The notes beneath the pieces are model-generated. The model had not been told where the DNA came from, did not search any database, and saw nothing but the letters and a program-made list of their open reading frames with translations. This document shows, piece after piece, positions 35,596-47,357 of a stretch of 64,000 bases of DNA. The translations under genes were made by a program, and so were the position numbers. Numbering within the stretch: position 1 is the stretch's first letter; each line of letters opens with the position of its first letter. Origin of the DNA: Antrodiella citrinella (Eukaryota; Basidiomycota; Agaricomycetes; Polyporales; Steccherinaceae); the NCBI GenBank assembly GCA_004802725.1, contig SGPM01000065.1, positions 33,934-97,933 of the forward strand, in the 5' to 3' direction.

Positions 35596-37907
35596 TCAAT
35601 AATTTTTACGGGACTCCTGGGAGCGCGCGTACGAGCCCGAGAACGACTCCGACTCGAAGTCCAGAGGGGATATAGGCTGCAAAGGAGGCAGAATAGCTCT
35701 CGAGCTACGTCGCCTGTCCACGCCAGCGTGTTCCTCCGCAATACTCTCAGCGCGGCTATGGCCGTGAGTCTCCTTCTCCCTCTCCCTCGGCGGCTCGCCC
35801 AACGTCCTGATGCTCCCTGCCCGACTCCTGGACCCAGCGTAAGGCGACAAAACACCACTAGTGACCGTACCCGAGCGAGACCGTGACGGCGGACTCTGGG
35901 GTGGGGAATAGAGGAACGGAGATGTGGGCAGTGGGCGTAGCGCAGGACTATCTTTTTTCTTCACGTACGCGGTGGTGTGTGAGGAAGGGCCGCGAGAAGA
36001 TTGTCGAGACGCCGACAAAGGGTGCAGAGAAAAGGATGATGGGGACGTGTGCGTTTGAGCGAGCGAGGACGAAGACGCCATGGCAGCTCGTGACCTCCCT
36101 CGGGCATCTGACTCAAAATACGACGACGAGGTGCTTCTCCCTTGGGGATTGGGGGACTCATCATATTGCGGTGTGTGATGCGACTCCGACATTCGCAGGT
36201 AAGCACGGGAAGAGGAGGGTGAGTCAGACACCCCAGAAGCATCAGGTGCCGATGGTGACAGCAGATTGTGGTTTGCAGCTGCCCCAGGCCCCATGGGAGA
36301 TGGTAATGGTAACGCATTGCTTGACATGCTCGCCCTCCTCAAGTTACTTGGCTTCAACCTAGACTCCATCGGTGTCCTTGCAGGCCGCTCGGACGCTACG
36401 GATGCAATAGACCCTGAGCGTGAACGCATTGCGCTGGGTGGCGGACTCGTGATCACCGCAGGGCAAGGTACTGCGTTGGACGCAGCGCCAGAGGAGGTCG
36501 AGCCTGAGCTGGAACTCACCACGGGGTTCCTGAATGCAGACGTGAGGTGTGGCGTGGAGGGTAATCTAGCCGACGACGACGACAAGGGCGGCGCTGAGCT
36601 GCCACTGGTAGGGCGAAATGGGAGCGCAGTGGAGGGAGCTGAATGCGCATGCGCATTGTTGAGGGTCGGTCTGAGTCGTGAAGGGTTAAAGCGGTAGTCT
36701 GGAGGACCGTTCTGTGACGTCTGGGAGTATGATCGGGTAGATCGCGATCGCATTGGCTGAGATTGCGCTGGAGCCTGCGCCGGGAAAGGCGGAGAGTCAG
36801 GCGGAGAAGGGAGCTGAATGGACCCAGGACGGGAGGTAGCTTCAGAGACCTTTCCAGAAATCGATCCATTCTCGAGCCTGGAATAGTAATTTGCTTGGGA
36901 CGACACCGGCAAGTTATCTAGTCGTGAAGAAGACATGGCCGCGGTGACCGATGCCGTGGGGTGGGAGGGGAGCCCAGTAGAGGAGGTGTCTTGAAAGATT
37001 GGCGACACTTGGACAGAGTCCTTATGTCCTGCGGCGGAGGAGTGCCGCGACCACAAACCCGGCGGGGATGGGCTACGTTGGGGGGAGAGCAAGGAACTGG
37101 CGGCTAAAGCATGGACATGATGGGCGTCCTGGAGAGACCTACTAGCTCCGCTTCGGACCTGTGTCTGATCATCCTTGCTCCGATGGGACGTTGTGGCATT
37201 GTCTGTTGGGATGGAATCAAGTTCGAATCTGTCCACGTCTTCCATCTCATCCGTGTCCAAACTGGAACGATGCGAACGCATTTCCGACCATGTGAAGGTG
37301 GACATGGTAGGCAGAGTCAATGGCAAGAGAGCATCCGGACCGGGAACGTTGTGATGATGGCGAACCGGTGGCTTGTTGCGGCCGAATGATATGAAGCTAC
37401 TTCCTGGTTTGAAGCTGACACTGCCCAATGTGCTCTTCCAGCTCCCCACATCTCCTGCGTGGTAGGCCCCCCTGGCCTGTCTCCTACGGACAAGCGGCAC
37501 GATTAGGAAGACCAGGAAAAAGATCAGCGCCATGCCACCAAGAACGCCGAGAATGACAGCCAGGCTGAGCGGACCATTTCGCTGGCTGTTTCTGAACCTA
37601 GTATTACTGGTATCAGACTGGGGGATGCTTGATTAGCGCGCTGCACAGACACATGAGGTGGGGACACTTACATCGTTTGTGCAATTGTTACAAGTTGCTG
37701 GAACTGCCATTGATATGGATCATATATGCTGCCAAGTTTGTGGGAATGAAGAAAGTGAAATCTTTTGGAGAGGAGAGTGCCATGGAACCTCGTAGGCCTA
37801 AATATCGAGACTGGCAATGGAACGGTGGTGCCAGTGTCTCCAATGAACGCCATGACGGGGCCCCACATAATTAGGCATGACGGGCTGTCCGAAGGCAGAG
37901 AAAAAGC
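35596..37907 (-). CDS. Single-pass membrane protein with long Ser/Pro-rich tail (5' end unresolved)
   Basis: Stop at 35596. Two exons are clear: 37627-35596 and, through a 44-base intron, 37907-37672; the latter begins after a CATAG acceptor, so at least one more 5' exon (expected to hold a signal peptide) is missing. The extracellular part contains GPVMAFIGDTGTTVPLP and DPYQWQFQQLVTIAQT, then one strong transmembrane span (LSLAVILGVLGGMALIFFLV) followed by RRRQAR as a cytosolic anchor. About 600 residues of Ser/Pro/Arg-rich tail follow with many SP sites. The layout recalls fungal cell-surface sensors, but I recognise no domain. The plus-strand frames over the tail are shadows. Confidence 0.7.
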
Positions 37908-38708
37908 CTATGCTCTCGTGGCAGGGACATTCGTTGCATCTGGCTGTGATATGAGATTGAAATAGTGTGCGAATGTTGTCCATGGTAAGAGGTGAGGCCA
38001 TCGTCGAGATTCGTCTCGGAGAGGAAGAATGGTGTTCAAGCGTCTGTCACTGCCATACAGTACTACTACCACGTGGTAAGCATATGAAATTGCGCATCAG
38101 AATGCTCAGCATTCGACGGTCAGTAGCGTACAGTACACGTACTGAGGTGTTGACAATGAATATATGCTTGAGAGTGTGGCGAGTTTCGTCAAGATGATCG
38201 AAACAGCTTCTTTAGCTGCTTGTTTGTCAAGTGCGAGTCGGGAAAGTCCGGCAGGTGACCTTGCTGCTCTTAAAATTTGCTTCAAAGCTTCACCAACTGC
38301 AGTCCATCCTATCCCAACCGCGACGTGCGTCGGTGTCGCTGTTGAGCATGACTGGCGCAGTCATACGGGTACAGCCACTGGTCATAAGGCACTGGGAGAT
38401 GGGATTTTCCGATCTCTGAGTCCGTGAGGCATGCACTTCGCACATACCTGAAGCTTCAGTTGCTTGATTTTTTTCATTCAGGATCTTATTGCAGACGACC
38501 AAGCAGACGATAATTAGAAACTGTGCCGCGTCTCAGATCTCAGTCCGCAAGTCTTAGACCCGACCCCTGTTACATGTACGCGTCGGGATACCCTGTGATC
38601 AAACCTCCGCGGAAATTGGAACCTTCCGGGAGTCTGGAGATATAACATGGTGCTGTCTCCCGACGCAAGTCTATCACTCTCTTCTACCTCGACATATAGC
38701 GGTGCACC
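37908..38708. other. Intergenic, ligase 1 promoter and missing 5' exon of the membrane protein
   Basis: 801 bases. Probably includes the first exon of the minus-strand membrane gene, which I could not place, and the promoter of the ligase (gacatatagcgg about 20 bases before its ATG). Confidence 0.4.
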
Positions 38709-40899
38709 ATGAAGATACTCGCCTCTCCGTACCCCGACGTCCACATCGCCTCAGAATCCCTCTTCACGCACCTCTTCCGCACCCACTATTCCACCTCGAG
38801 ACCCGATCACCCGGCCTTTGTCGACGCTGCGACGGGAAAGACCATAACGCGGCAACAAACCCGAGACCTCGCGCTGCAGTTCGCCTATGCCCTGCGTGAG
38901 GGGTTCGCCGCGCAGACGGGGGGCGTGTCGCTGAAGCGGGGGGACACCATCATGTGTTTCTCCGTCAACTCCATCTCCTGGCCGATTTTCATGTACGGTG
39001 CGTTCGCGGCCGGTGTCAAAACGACGCTCGCGAATAGCGGGTATACAGCCCGAGAGCTCGAGTTCCAGTACAAGGACAGCATGAGCAAGATGGTCATTGT
39101 GCATCCTTTGATGCTGCAGGTCGTCCTCGAGATGTTCAAGCATATGAACGTCCGGGACCATGAGGTCAGGAAGCGGGTGATCATCGCGGACTATGGCATG
39201 GCTAGGGCACCGCATACGAAGCAGTTCGCGAACATTGATGATCTTCTGGGGAAAGGACGCCTGCAGACCGAGGAGAAGTTTGACGGACACCTGTCCAATG
39301 ACGTAGCATTTTTGTGCTACTCATCAGGGACCACGGGGAACCCAAAAGGCGTCATGGTGCGTTTCCAAGATATCAAAAACCCATGTATTCTGTCCCTTAC
39401 CCGTCACACAGACCACACACAGAAATGTGATCGCTCAAGTGGCTCTAGCACAGACAGTCATGCCAATCGACTTAGTAAAAAGGAAAGAAGCCATGTTAGG
39501 CATCCTCCCGTTCTATCACATATACGGTACGCACACGACCATCAACAATTTTAGCAGCCATTGATCGCGACACACAGGTGCATGCAACTTGATGGCTCTG
39601 CCTTTCGCCGCCGGGTTCCCCGTCGTAATCTGCGCGAAATTCGAGCCTATTACTTGTTTTCAATACATCGAGAAGTACAAAATCACGATGATGCTCGTCG
39701 TGCCCCCTATAGTTCTCGTGATGGCTCGCCACCCAGGTATGCCTCGACACCTCTTCATGTTTGATACTCCGGATTGACTAACACCTACGCGTCGTGTTTC
39801 GTTCTTTCCAATCAGAGCGGGAGAAACATGACCTAAGGTCTTTGGTTTACATCAACAGTGGCGCAGCTCCTTTGGGCGTACCGCTCGTGACTGAGATTCG
39901 AGACAAGCTGAAAGCCCAAGGCGCGAATGTTTACATTACGCAAGGTCAGTCATTTTCCTGCAATCGTTCTTCCGCAACCGGGCGTCGCTGACGGGTCTGC
40001 GATAGGGTACGGGCTCACCGAGTCTACCAGCGGGTCCCACTGGTTGCACTGGGAGCAGCATATACGCAAAGTGGGCTCGTGCGGACGCTTGTTACCAAAT
40101 ATGGAGGCGCGTATCGTGCGGGAGGACGGTACGGACGTCGAGATCGGAGAGGCAGGCGAGCTGTGGCTTCGTGGTCCTATCATCATGAAGGTATGTTAGG
40201 AGGCTGCTGTGCTATGCTATCTGATGCTAACAGTCGCTTGGTCAGGGATATTTGAACAAACCCGAAGCCACCGCGAAATCCATGAAAGACGGATTCTTCA
40301 TCACTGGAGACATAGCATTGGTCGACGATGAAGGCTATTTCCAAGTTGTAGACCGCGTCAAGGAACTCATTAAATACAAGGCGCGTCGATTTCGTTATAG
40401 TTGCGGCTGAAAGGGGAAGCTGACACGACCTTGCAGGGATTCCAAGTTGCTCCGGCTGAGTTAGAGAGTCTCTTATTGGAACATCCAGATATCAACGACG
40501 CAGCGGTTATAGGCGTGATAGACGATGAGGAGGCGACCGAACTCCCAAGGTACGAGCTCACGTCTCCTTCAATGTCTCATCCGCGAGTACTGACCCATGG
40601 TCTTTGCAGAGCATATGTTGTGCACAGACAGGGCAGGGAGAACGTCGACGTACAGAAGTTCGGCCGTGAAGTCCAGAAATGGATCGAACCGCGCGTGGCG
40701 AGGCATAAACGTCTTCGAGGAGGCGTAGTTGTTATTGACGCCATCCCCAAGAGGTACGTGTCATTGCCATTCAGGGGAGAGTCCGCCATTGACGACAGCT
40801 GGTTCGTCCGACAGTCTGTCGGGCAAAATATTGAGACGACAGCTCCGTGATAGAGCGAAGACGGAGAAAGTCTCTTCTGACATCCGGTCAAAGTTGTGA
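38709..40899 (+). CDS. Peroxisomal AMP-forming acyl/aryl-CoA ligase (4CL-like), copy 1
   Basis: Nine exons (38709-39356, 39412-39526, 39578-39736, 39816-39944, 40006-40190, 40246-40380, 40437-40549, 40610-40753, 40815-40899) encode 570 residues. ANL-superfamily motifs: [10 protein letters not shown] (P-loop, ~204-213), PFYHIYG, GYGLTES, ITGDIA, the hinge [12 protein letters not shown], and catalytic Lys in SGKILRR. It ends in SKL, a textbook PTS1, so it should act in peroxisomes. Such enzymes activate fatty, coumaric or other carboxylic acids as CoA thioesters via an acyl-adenylate. The intron between KYK and GFQ (40381-40436) starts with GC instead of GT. A paralog lies at 51207-53289. Substrate not predictable. 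Confidence 0.93.
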
Positions 40900-41969
40900 T
40901 GATGGACGATGGCGATTAGACAATGGGTAATCCAGGTGGAATCATTCTTATTGAGACTCTAAATGTATCTTTATCTACGGAACGAAATTTGAAGCTCTGC
41001 ATGAAGACATCCGGAGGCGTGTTGCAGGACCCAATAATCAACCAATAATGCTGGAGGAGGAGATACACCTGTCACAAAGAGTGTCAGCGTACGGAAAGAT
41101 ATGGGTACGGAAGATGATCAGAGGGTCAAGTTCTGGAGCTCGCCCCTGCTCATTGAGCAGGGTATACTCCTTGAAGAAATTCAATAAAGAAAGGCATCAC
41201 GCGAAGGGAGCCAAGAACTGGAAATACTCACAAGTGTGGCCAATGCTCAACGCTCCCAACGAACAGACGAACTGCTCAAGACAGGAAAAAATAAGTCAAC
41301 GTCGCGCCGACAGAGAGTGAGCCCCATTCTGTTAACGTGTCGGTGAAGACAACGCAAACCGCATAACTATGTCTATGAGCAACGGTAGCCCACCCACGCC
41401 CAGTGCACCCAAGCACGAAAGTCGCTCATATCTTCGCGTCCTCCGCGCCCTTGCCGAATGCACCAGACATGAAGATGGACCGCAAAGCTGGCCTGGCGTA
41501 GCGGCGGTCCCTCCTCGCGATCGAGGCGAGACCACACGCAGAACATCCTGGCCGTCTTCCCCTCGAGCCCGTCGTGCTTAGGGACGGTCGATTTCCGGGA
41601 CGGTGTGAGGGGAAAACGTGTCTCTGCCTCTCCGGGGACTTTCCCCGCAGCTAGAAGGTAGGAGTGCTAGGACTCCCTGTGCGTGAGCTGCGATGGCGGT
41701 TCTTCTGACGGCGCGGTGGCTGAAGGAGTTTGTGAACGCGAAAATTTTGGCAGCGAGATCGGCTGTAAGCGTTTGGGTGTCGGCGATAATGGTGAGAAGC
41801 CGACGGGATAAGCCGGGGACGACGGCGTATGCTGGACTGAGTCAGCAATCCACTGCGATCATGCACTGAACAGGCAGGCCCAAGTCGAAAGTCGAGCTCT
41901 GACCATTACCACCACCACATCCCGCACTTTATCACTACAGCTTGCTAGATTTCCCGGGATACTATAATC
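40900..41969. other. Intergenic
   Basis: 1,070 bases with no convincing gene. A 70-codon plus frame (41369-41581, Ser/Pro/Arg-rich) and its reverse lack splice partners or domains. Confidence 0.4.
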
Positions 41970-43129
41970 ATGTCGCAGGAGTCGCCACAAGCAGGCCCGT
42001 CCTCGCAGCAGCAACAGCCGCAGCGGACACCACTGGTGTTCAACCGTCTGCCCTCAATCAAGATCGTTAGACAACCAGGCGGTATGTCGTTTACGCTCCT
42101 GTAGCTTGTGGTGTAATTGCTCATGCATTGCATTCATTAGGTCCCTACGCCTCAAGCGTAGACGAACGCTGCTTCACCTACTGCTCACAAACCGTGCATG
42201 GTCGCATATCGCAGGCCGAGCCATATTGTCGGACCTTCTGCTTCCGGAAGGTGTTTAACCATGAAGTCAAGCGAGCACTAGCTGTCGTCGAAAAGGATCC
42301 GGAGACGCAGCAGCGCAATATCAACACAGTCGAAGTGGACGTACAACACCCCCTTCCGCTGGAGGGACAACAAGCGGCGCGCTTCTTCAGCTCCCTCTTC
42401 GGCTCACCGTCAAAGTCATCTACGCCATCGGAACTTGAAGACTGGCATTCAATGACTGGGCCCACCAAACCGGTCGACGAAGTCAAGTACTGGAAAGAGG
42501 GGTGGTATCTGTGGATGAGTCAGAGCCGTTGGGCTGCGCAAGAGAAGATGGACCTCATGATGTGCGGTTTGGAGAAGCAGTCGGAGTGGCAGAGTCACAA
42601 GGCGAAGGTGTTAGAGGAGTGGACGGCGTATGAGAGCGGCCAGTTGCAGGCGGGAGGGCTGATAGGTGTCGGGGATTCTGCTCTGGAAGACCATGGTCAT
42701 GGTCTTCACCCTATCCCAACAGCACCAACGACGCCGCCCGAACATGGGCATGACCCGCCAGTGCCAGCGCGTCCATTCCCGGATCATGCGTAAGTGCGCA
42801 CATATGAGTCTTGACCCCCGAGCGTACTGACAAAATCAAATGCATCTAGATCGCAATCGCTTCTGATTGAGCTACCGCCACCTCTTCCGCCGCTAGACCG
42901 CTCCGTCCAAGCATTTTTCGCACCGTCATTACGCCTGCTGGACACCACTCGGCACAGCATCGAGTCGGGCCACCAGAAGCAGTTCGCCAGTCTAGTATGG
43001 GAGAAGGCTCAGACGCCTGAGCCGTACGAGCTTATGTTAAAGGCGGTCAAGCGCACTTGGAAGTTTTGGTCGGAGCACTGGACGGCGCAGGGGCCACCGG
43101 ATGGCAAAGATAAGAAGGAGGGGAGCTAA
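41970..43129 (+). CDS. Unknown protein with Cys-containing central region
   Basis: Exons 41970-42081, 42141-42789 and 42850-43129 give 346 residues. After a Gln/Pro-rich start the protein shows DERCFTYCSQTVHGR and YCRTFCFRKVFNHEV, a compact four-cysteine segment (~45-80) that could bind metal or form disulfides. Next are an acidic and Ser-rich linker, an amphipathic region EVKYWKEGWYLWMSQSR, a His/Pro-rich stretch, and a C-terminal helix ending RTWKFWSEHWTAQG. There is no signal peptide. I do not recognise the family; exon phases and length suggest a real, conserved gene. The location is unclear. Confidence 0.65.
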
Positions 43130-43709
43130 GTCATTCGTTTTGTCTCGCAGCTTTGGATATATTTTTGCAATATGTACGTACCGTATGGTTGCGGAAGTTC
43201 TCTACCGCTCATTGGACTATCGATCTAATCTTCTCATTTCCAAGAACTCTAGCTTGCGGCTCTACAGCGCATTGAAATGGTCAATTACGAACGTGGTTGT
43301 CGCTCAGGCTATCTGTTCGTGAGTAAGCATATACGGACGACCGATCGATTCCTCGATCCCTCTTTCGAAAATTTGCAAGTCGTCACTTTTGGAAGAGACA
43401 CAACATTGATTTAACTCCCGCGCCTCGGGTTGAGTGATGTGATATAATATCGAAACATGACTACTCTCTCCTTGACAAAACAACACTCATTCCTGGCCGA
43501 GCTTACTCCACTGTTCGTGAAAGACAATATTAATGACCGGTACCGACCGTTTATAAGCACCGGGTGAGCGTATAATGTGAACTACTTCTGTCGCCATAGC
43601 GTTCAGATCAAGCTTACTCATGCTGCGATGGCTTCAGCCTCATCTACTACTTAGAGTCGACCCATTCATCCCGTCTCTTTCACGATCCACTCACTCACTT
43701 TCAAAAAAC
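43130..43709. other. Intergenic, GST promoter
   Basis: 580 bases. TTATAAG at about 43551 lies ~160 bases before the main GST ATG and 70 before the upstream in-frame ATG at 43620. Confidence 0.45.
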
Positions 43710-44665
43710 ATGTCTATCCCCGACGCCAAGATCCACCCAGTCGCGACCGGTGTTGCTGCTAAGACAGTTGCAAACCATGAGGGACCCCAGGACCTCATTT
43801 TCCACGCCGGATGGGTAAGTGGAAGGTTACTTTGCATTCGCCCAGCCCGACGAAAGTTTCTCATGTGCATTCGACGGTGTAGTTCTGCCCTTACGTTCAA
43901 CGGACTTGGATCACCCTCGAAGAGCGCGGCATCCCGTACCAATACAAGGAGGTAAACCCTTACCATAAGGAGAAGCATTTCCTCGGTGAGGGTCCCCAAC
44001 ACCGGACTCTCATTCACCCACGCTGATCATGCTCCGACAGATATCAACCCCAAGGGCCTTGTCCCCGCTGTCGAGTACAAAGGAAAGGCTCTCTACGAGT
44101 CTCTCATCCTCTGCGAATTCCTCGATGACGCCTACCCCTCCTACAAACCCACCATCCTACCAGCTGACCCCTACACCAAGGCCTACGTGCGCATCTGGGT
44201 CGACTACGTGACGAAGAACCTCACGCCGGGGTTCATGCGTCTCGTCCAGGCTCAGGACCCGGAGAAGCGCAAGGAGTACGTCGGTGAGCTGCTCGCCGCC
44301 CAGAGGACGCTCGCGGAGCAGGTCAAAGGCCCGTACTTCCTCGGCGAGGAGTTTGGACTTGTGGACGTCGCGCTGGCTCCTTGGATCGCAAGAGACTACA
44401 TTGTTGCGCAGCATCGCGGGTGTAAGCGCGAGGATGCGGGGGAGGCGTGGAAGAAGTATGCGGATAACCTGGCGAAGAGGCCTAGTGTTCTCAACACTTC
44501 TAGCGTAAGTTATCCCTCTTCGGATCGTGTTGACGACGATAGCTGACTCTCAGATGGCCTGTGTAGGACCTGGAGCATTATGAAGAGATATACGGTCGTT
44601 ATTTGCGTGATGAAGCCCAGAGCGAGAGTGCCAAAGCAATCAGAGCAGGCCGCGCTATTCCTTGA
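43710..44665 (+). CDS. Omega-like glutathione S-transferase
   Basis: Exons 43710-43814, 43883-43985, 44041-44504 and 44567-44665 encode 256 residues. The thioredoxin-fold N-domain has the active-site cysteine in WFCPYVQRTW (~35-44), the cis-Pro segment KGLVPAVEY and the glutathione-contacting ESLILCEFLDD. The C-domain helices contain FLGEEFGLVDVALAPW. Omega GSTs use cysteine rather than Tyr/Ser and act as thiol transferases, deglutathionylases or reductases, in fungi often in detoxification. An in-frame ATG 90 bases upstream (43620) would add a 30-residue Arg/Ser/Leu-rich extension resembling a mitochondrial presequence. It precedes the UstYa/peptide block and could supply a tailoring or protective function there, which is inference. 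Confidence 0.9.
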
Positions 44666-45519
44666 AGATATCATGTAGGTTTGGGCTGACAGAAGAACAG
44701 AATTAGGACTTGAATGAAATTGTATACCATCATGTGTTGACCAATTGTACGAAACAAGCTCGAGGTTGAAAAGCCGAGAGAGTTCACTTACACCGTTGCC
44801 ATCGTGCAGCTTTCACCGTGATGTGTCAGTCGTCAGACCGCGCACACCAGCGAATTTTGCTCCCATGTAGCACACACGACGCTGTCTGCTGCAGCCGCTG
44901 TTAGTAGACAGAGACCGACATCTGTGCAGCCCGACGGATGGTGCGCTAGATCATCCAGAGCAGGGGTCCAGACAGACAGTTTCATGACGAGAGCGAACGT
45001 GAAACGCATGCATATACCCTGTTGAAAGCGATATACGCGTACTGAGGGTGTCTTTGCGTGTCGCTGTGGATACAGATCGTGTACTAGGAGAGGGTACACT
45101 TGTACGAAGCCCTGGTAGTATGTAGCAGGGTGTTGTAATATAATGGGTACTAGAAGTGAGCGGAGGCGAAACCTCCCGGGCGAAACGGCGATGGACGGGA
45201 GGACCCCAGGCGCGGCGTCGGGTAGTTCTAGGGCAGACGTGCTCGGTCAGACGTGGCACCAGGGGAAGAGAAGAAAGAGCGTAGGATGGGGAAAAAGAGA
45301 GCGAGAGTGTGTGTTTGTGCTATGTATTCGTCTCGCTATGGGAAGAGCGAAGAAGAGAAGAGGCCCGGGAGACACAACGATAATCTGTCATTCTGACTCG
45401 GACGTAAGAGATAGATAACATCGTCAACAGAATCATAATATTTGTGACTATTTGCCATGACCTTCTACAAGGTTACCTAGAGCAGCCTGACGTTGCCGTC
45501 GACAAAGTTGGCGTCAAGG
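44666..45519. other. Intergenic between convergent GST and UstYa genes
   Basis: 854 bases, no supported gene. Purine-rich low-complexity around 45260-45370 (agag/gaag runs). Confidence 0.4.
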
Positions 45520-46536
45520 TCAAAAGGTTGGTATCACAATGTCGTCCTCCACATAGACAGTAAGATCAAGGGGCGACTGCAGACGGTGAGCTTTAGCCCA
45601 ATCCACAATCCTGTCGAAGTTCCGACAAGAATGAACAGTGTTCATCTTGACGGACACTTGATTAGCCGCCTCCACCCATTGCCACACTACAAGACTGTAA
45701 AGTTGAAGTCATCAGACGTGCGATACAGCTCCTGGAGCAGCAAGACGCGTACCTAATATCCGACGCACACATCAGGCTCTGCCGTATATTATCCACACAG
45801 TGACTCGCATGCTCGGGCCAGTCCTCTTGAGCTATATTGCTGATGGCACCTGTCACTGGATCTCTGTAGTATTCAGGATTGAGACCTTTTCGAAGCGAAT
45901 TCTGCACACCCAAGTCAAATTCGGTAAGCTAAATTGGAAAGGACGTGTACTTACCAGACAGTGGAGTTGGTGAAACACTGCCAGACCCACGGCGTAATTT
46001 TCTTCGTCGCCTAGAATAGGCAGTGTCTTGTTAGGCAACAGACGAGCTTGCGCCTTAGGAATCTGCGACAGCCCAAAGCCTACAGAAAAGTCTGAGTCAT
46101 TTGTGTCGTCGAATATCGTTATGTGCGTGCTCACTGTTGTAGAGATCCTCCCAAGCCTTGTCCACTTCATCTGAGGGCTCGCCTTGGTAAATAGTCTTAT
46201 GACGACTGAAACCCATATTGAAGGTTTTTGCCTGGTATTCAAGAGCTTCCTGAGCGGGCGCTATTCAAAGTTCGTCAGCATACCATACTCATGGATGAAT
46301 TTGAGTAACATACAGTAAAGTACCTGTGGATATACTGGGTTGACCGGACAGTGAGCTCGCGAGCCAGCCCATAGAAGGCTGACGAGACAGATAATCGCAA
46401 TAGTTTCGACTATCAAAGTAGCCCAGAGTGCAAGTCGACGGCGACGGGAGGAAAGACTTGCGACCGGGAAAGGAGTTGCATCCTTCTCGTGCTCGTAGAC
46501 TTCACCAAGCAAAGGAGAGTATTGATGGTCGTTCAT
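45520..46536 (-). CDS. UstYa-family oxidase (DUF3328)
   Basis: Exons 46536-46314, 46260-46135, 46079-45955, 45901-45753 and 45694-45520 sum to 798 bases, 265 residues. A short cytosolic N-terminus with basic RRRR precedes one membrane anchor (LALWATLIVETIAIICLVSLLW, shown in part, ~36-57). Then come the typical LYSPAQEALEY and both copper-site signatures: HQLHCL (153-158) and HCVDNIRQSLMC (192-203), HxxHC and HCxxxxRQxxMC, and finally HSCRNFDRIVDWA. UstYa proteins install oxidative cross-links or hydroxylations on ribosomal peptides (ustiloxin, phomopsin, asperipin) or act in other fungal pathways. All key residues are intact. The start faces away from the repeat-peptide gene at 47358 with ~820 bases between. 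Confidence 0.93.
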
Positions 46537-46659
46537 GAGGTTTCTGCTGTCAGTGCCTTACAAACTCGAGGGGCTAGATATACGAAGGACACTGGTAAGT
46601 CCACGACAAAGATCGGATGAGACATTGTTCTGGATATAGTACTTACAGACCTCAACGTC

Positions 46660-47190
46660 ACATACTTTTCAAATATGCATCTTCGGCGAGTATATTCAGA
46701 AGACGCACCATGCTCGATTTTGATATCGCGGAAGTGGCGTGACGAGGTTGACAAAGATTGGATGTACACCCTAGATGTTGGCCGCTCACCAATGCGTTCG
46801 GATTTCGTAATCGCCTTGAGCAATGTCAGCGACATCGTCGTCTGTAAGGTCATGAACACCCTGTAACATTTGCAACAGGACTCAATGTGACCAGTCACAA
46901 GGCATCGTGGCGTTCCGATTATTGACAGATTGAACGGAACCTAGCATCGTGGTGCGTCTTTGTGGCGAACATGATGACGATGTTGCCAAAGACGGCAAAC
47001 ATCTCCGCTGTTTTGAAGCTCCAAGCGGGCCTGAACGGGAAAGGACACTCCCCAAGTTCTTTAATGTAGTAGAATGAGACCCGAGAGGCGAGGTTTGACC
47101 TCAGAAAGCCTAGGGAAACTTGCCCTCCGGATGCGGCGCGAAGACGACTTATGAATGGGAGAATGTTTCTGCAAGAGTGAAGAGTCAGTG
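46660..47190 (-). other. Coding-like fragment, unrecognised
   Basis: On minus, ISRLRAASGGQVSLGF, ASRVSFYYIKELGECPFPF and MFAVFGNIVIMFATKTHH run in one frame (about 47190-46930), then GT-AG logic (gctag/gttccg to gttacag) leads to VFMTLQTTMSLTLLKAI. The language is protein-like but no start, stop or family could be set. It may be a decayed or partially read gene sharing the UstYa/peptide intergenic space. Confidence 0.3.
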
Positions 47191-47257
47191 AATGCCTTGT
47201 GAAGACAGCGTTTCAATGAACCAAAGGAATAGCACCTCGTGAGTCAGGGGTCTGACA

Positions 47258-47265
47258 TATAAAAG
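47258..47265 (+). promoter_or_regulatory. TATA box of the repeat-peptide gene
   Basis: TATAAAAG, a strong match, about 93-100 bases before ATG 47358. A well-defined TATA box suggests an inducible, highly expressed gene. Confidence 0.6.
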
Positions 47266-47357
47266 CCAAAGGTTGAGTGAACTTGTGAACCTCAGACCCT
47301 CGTCTACCTCTTCCTATTTTCCGCAAAGCAAGCCAACAGACATCGAGAACCAACAAC

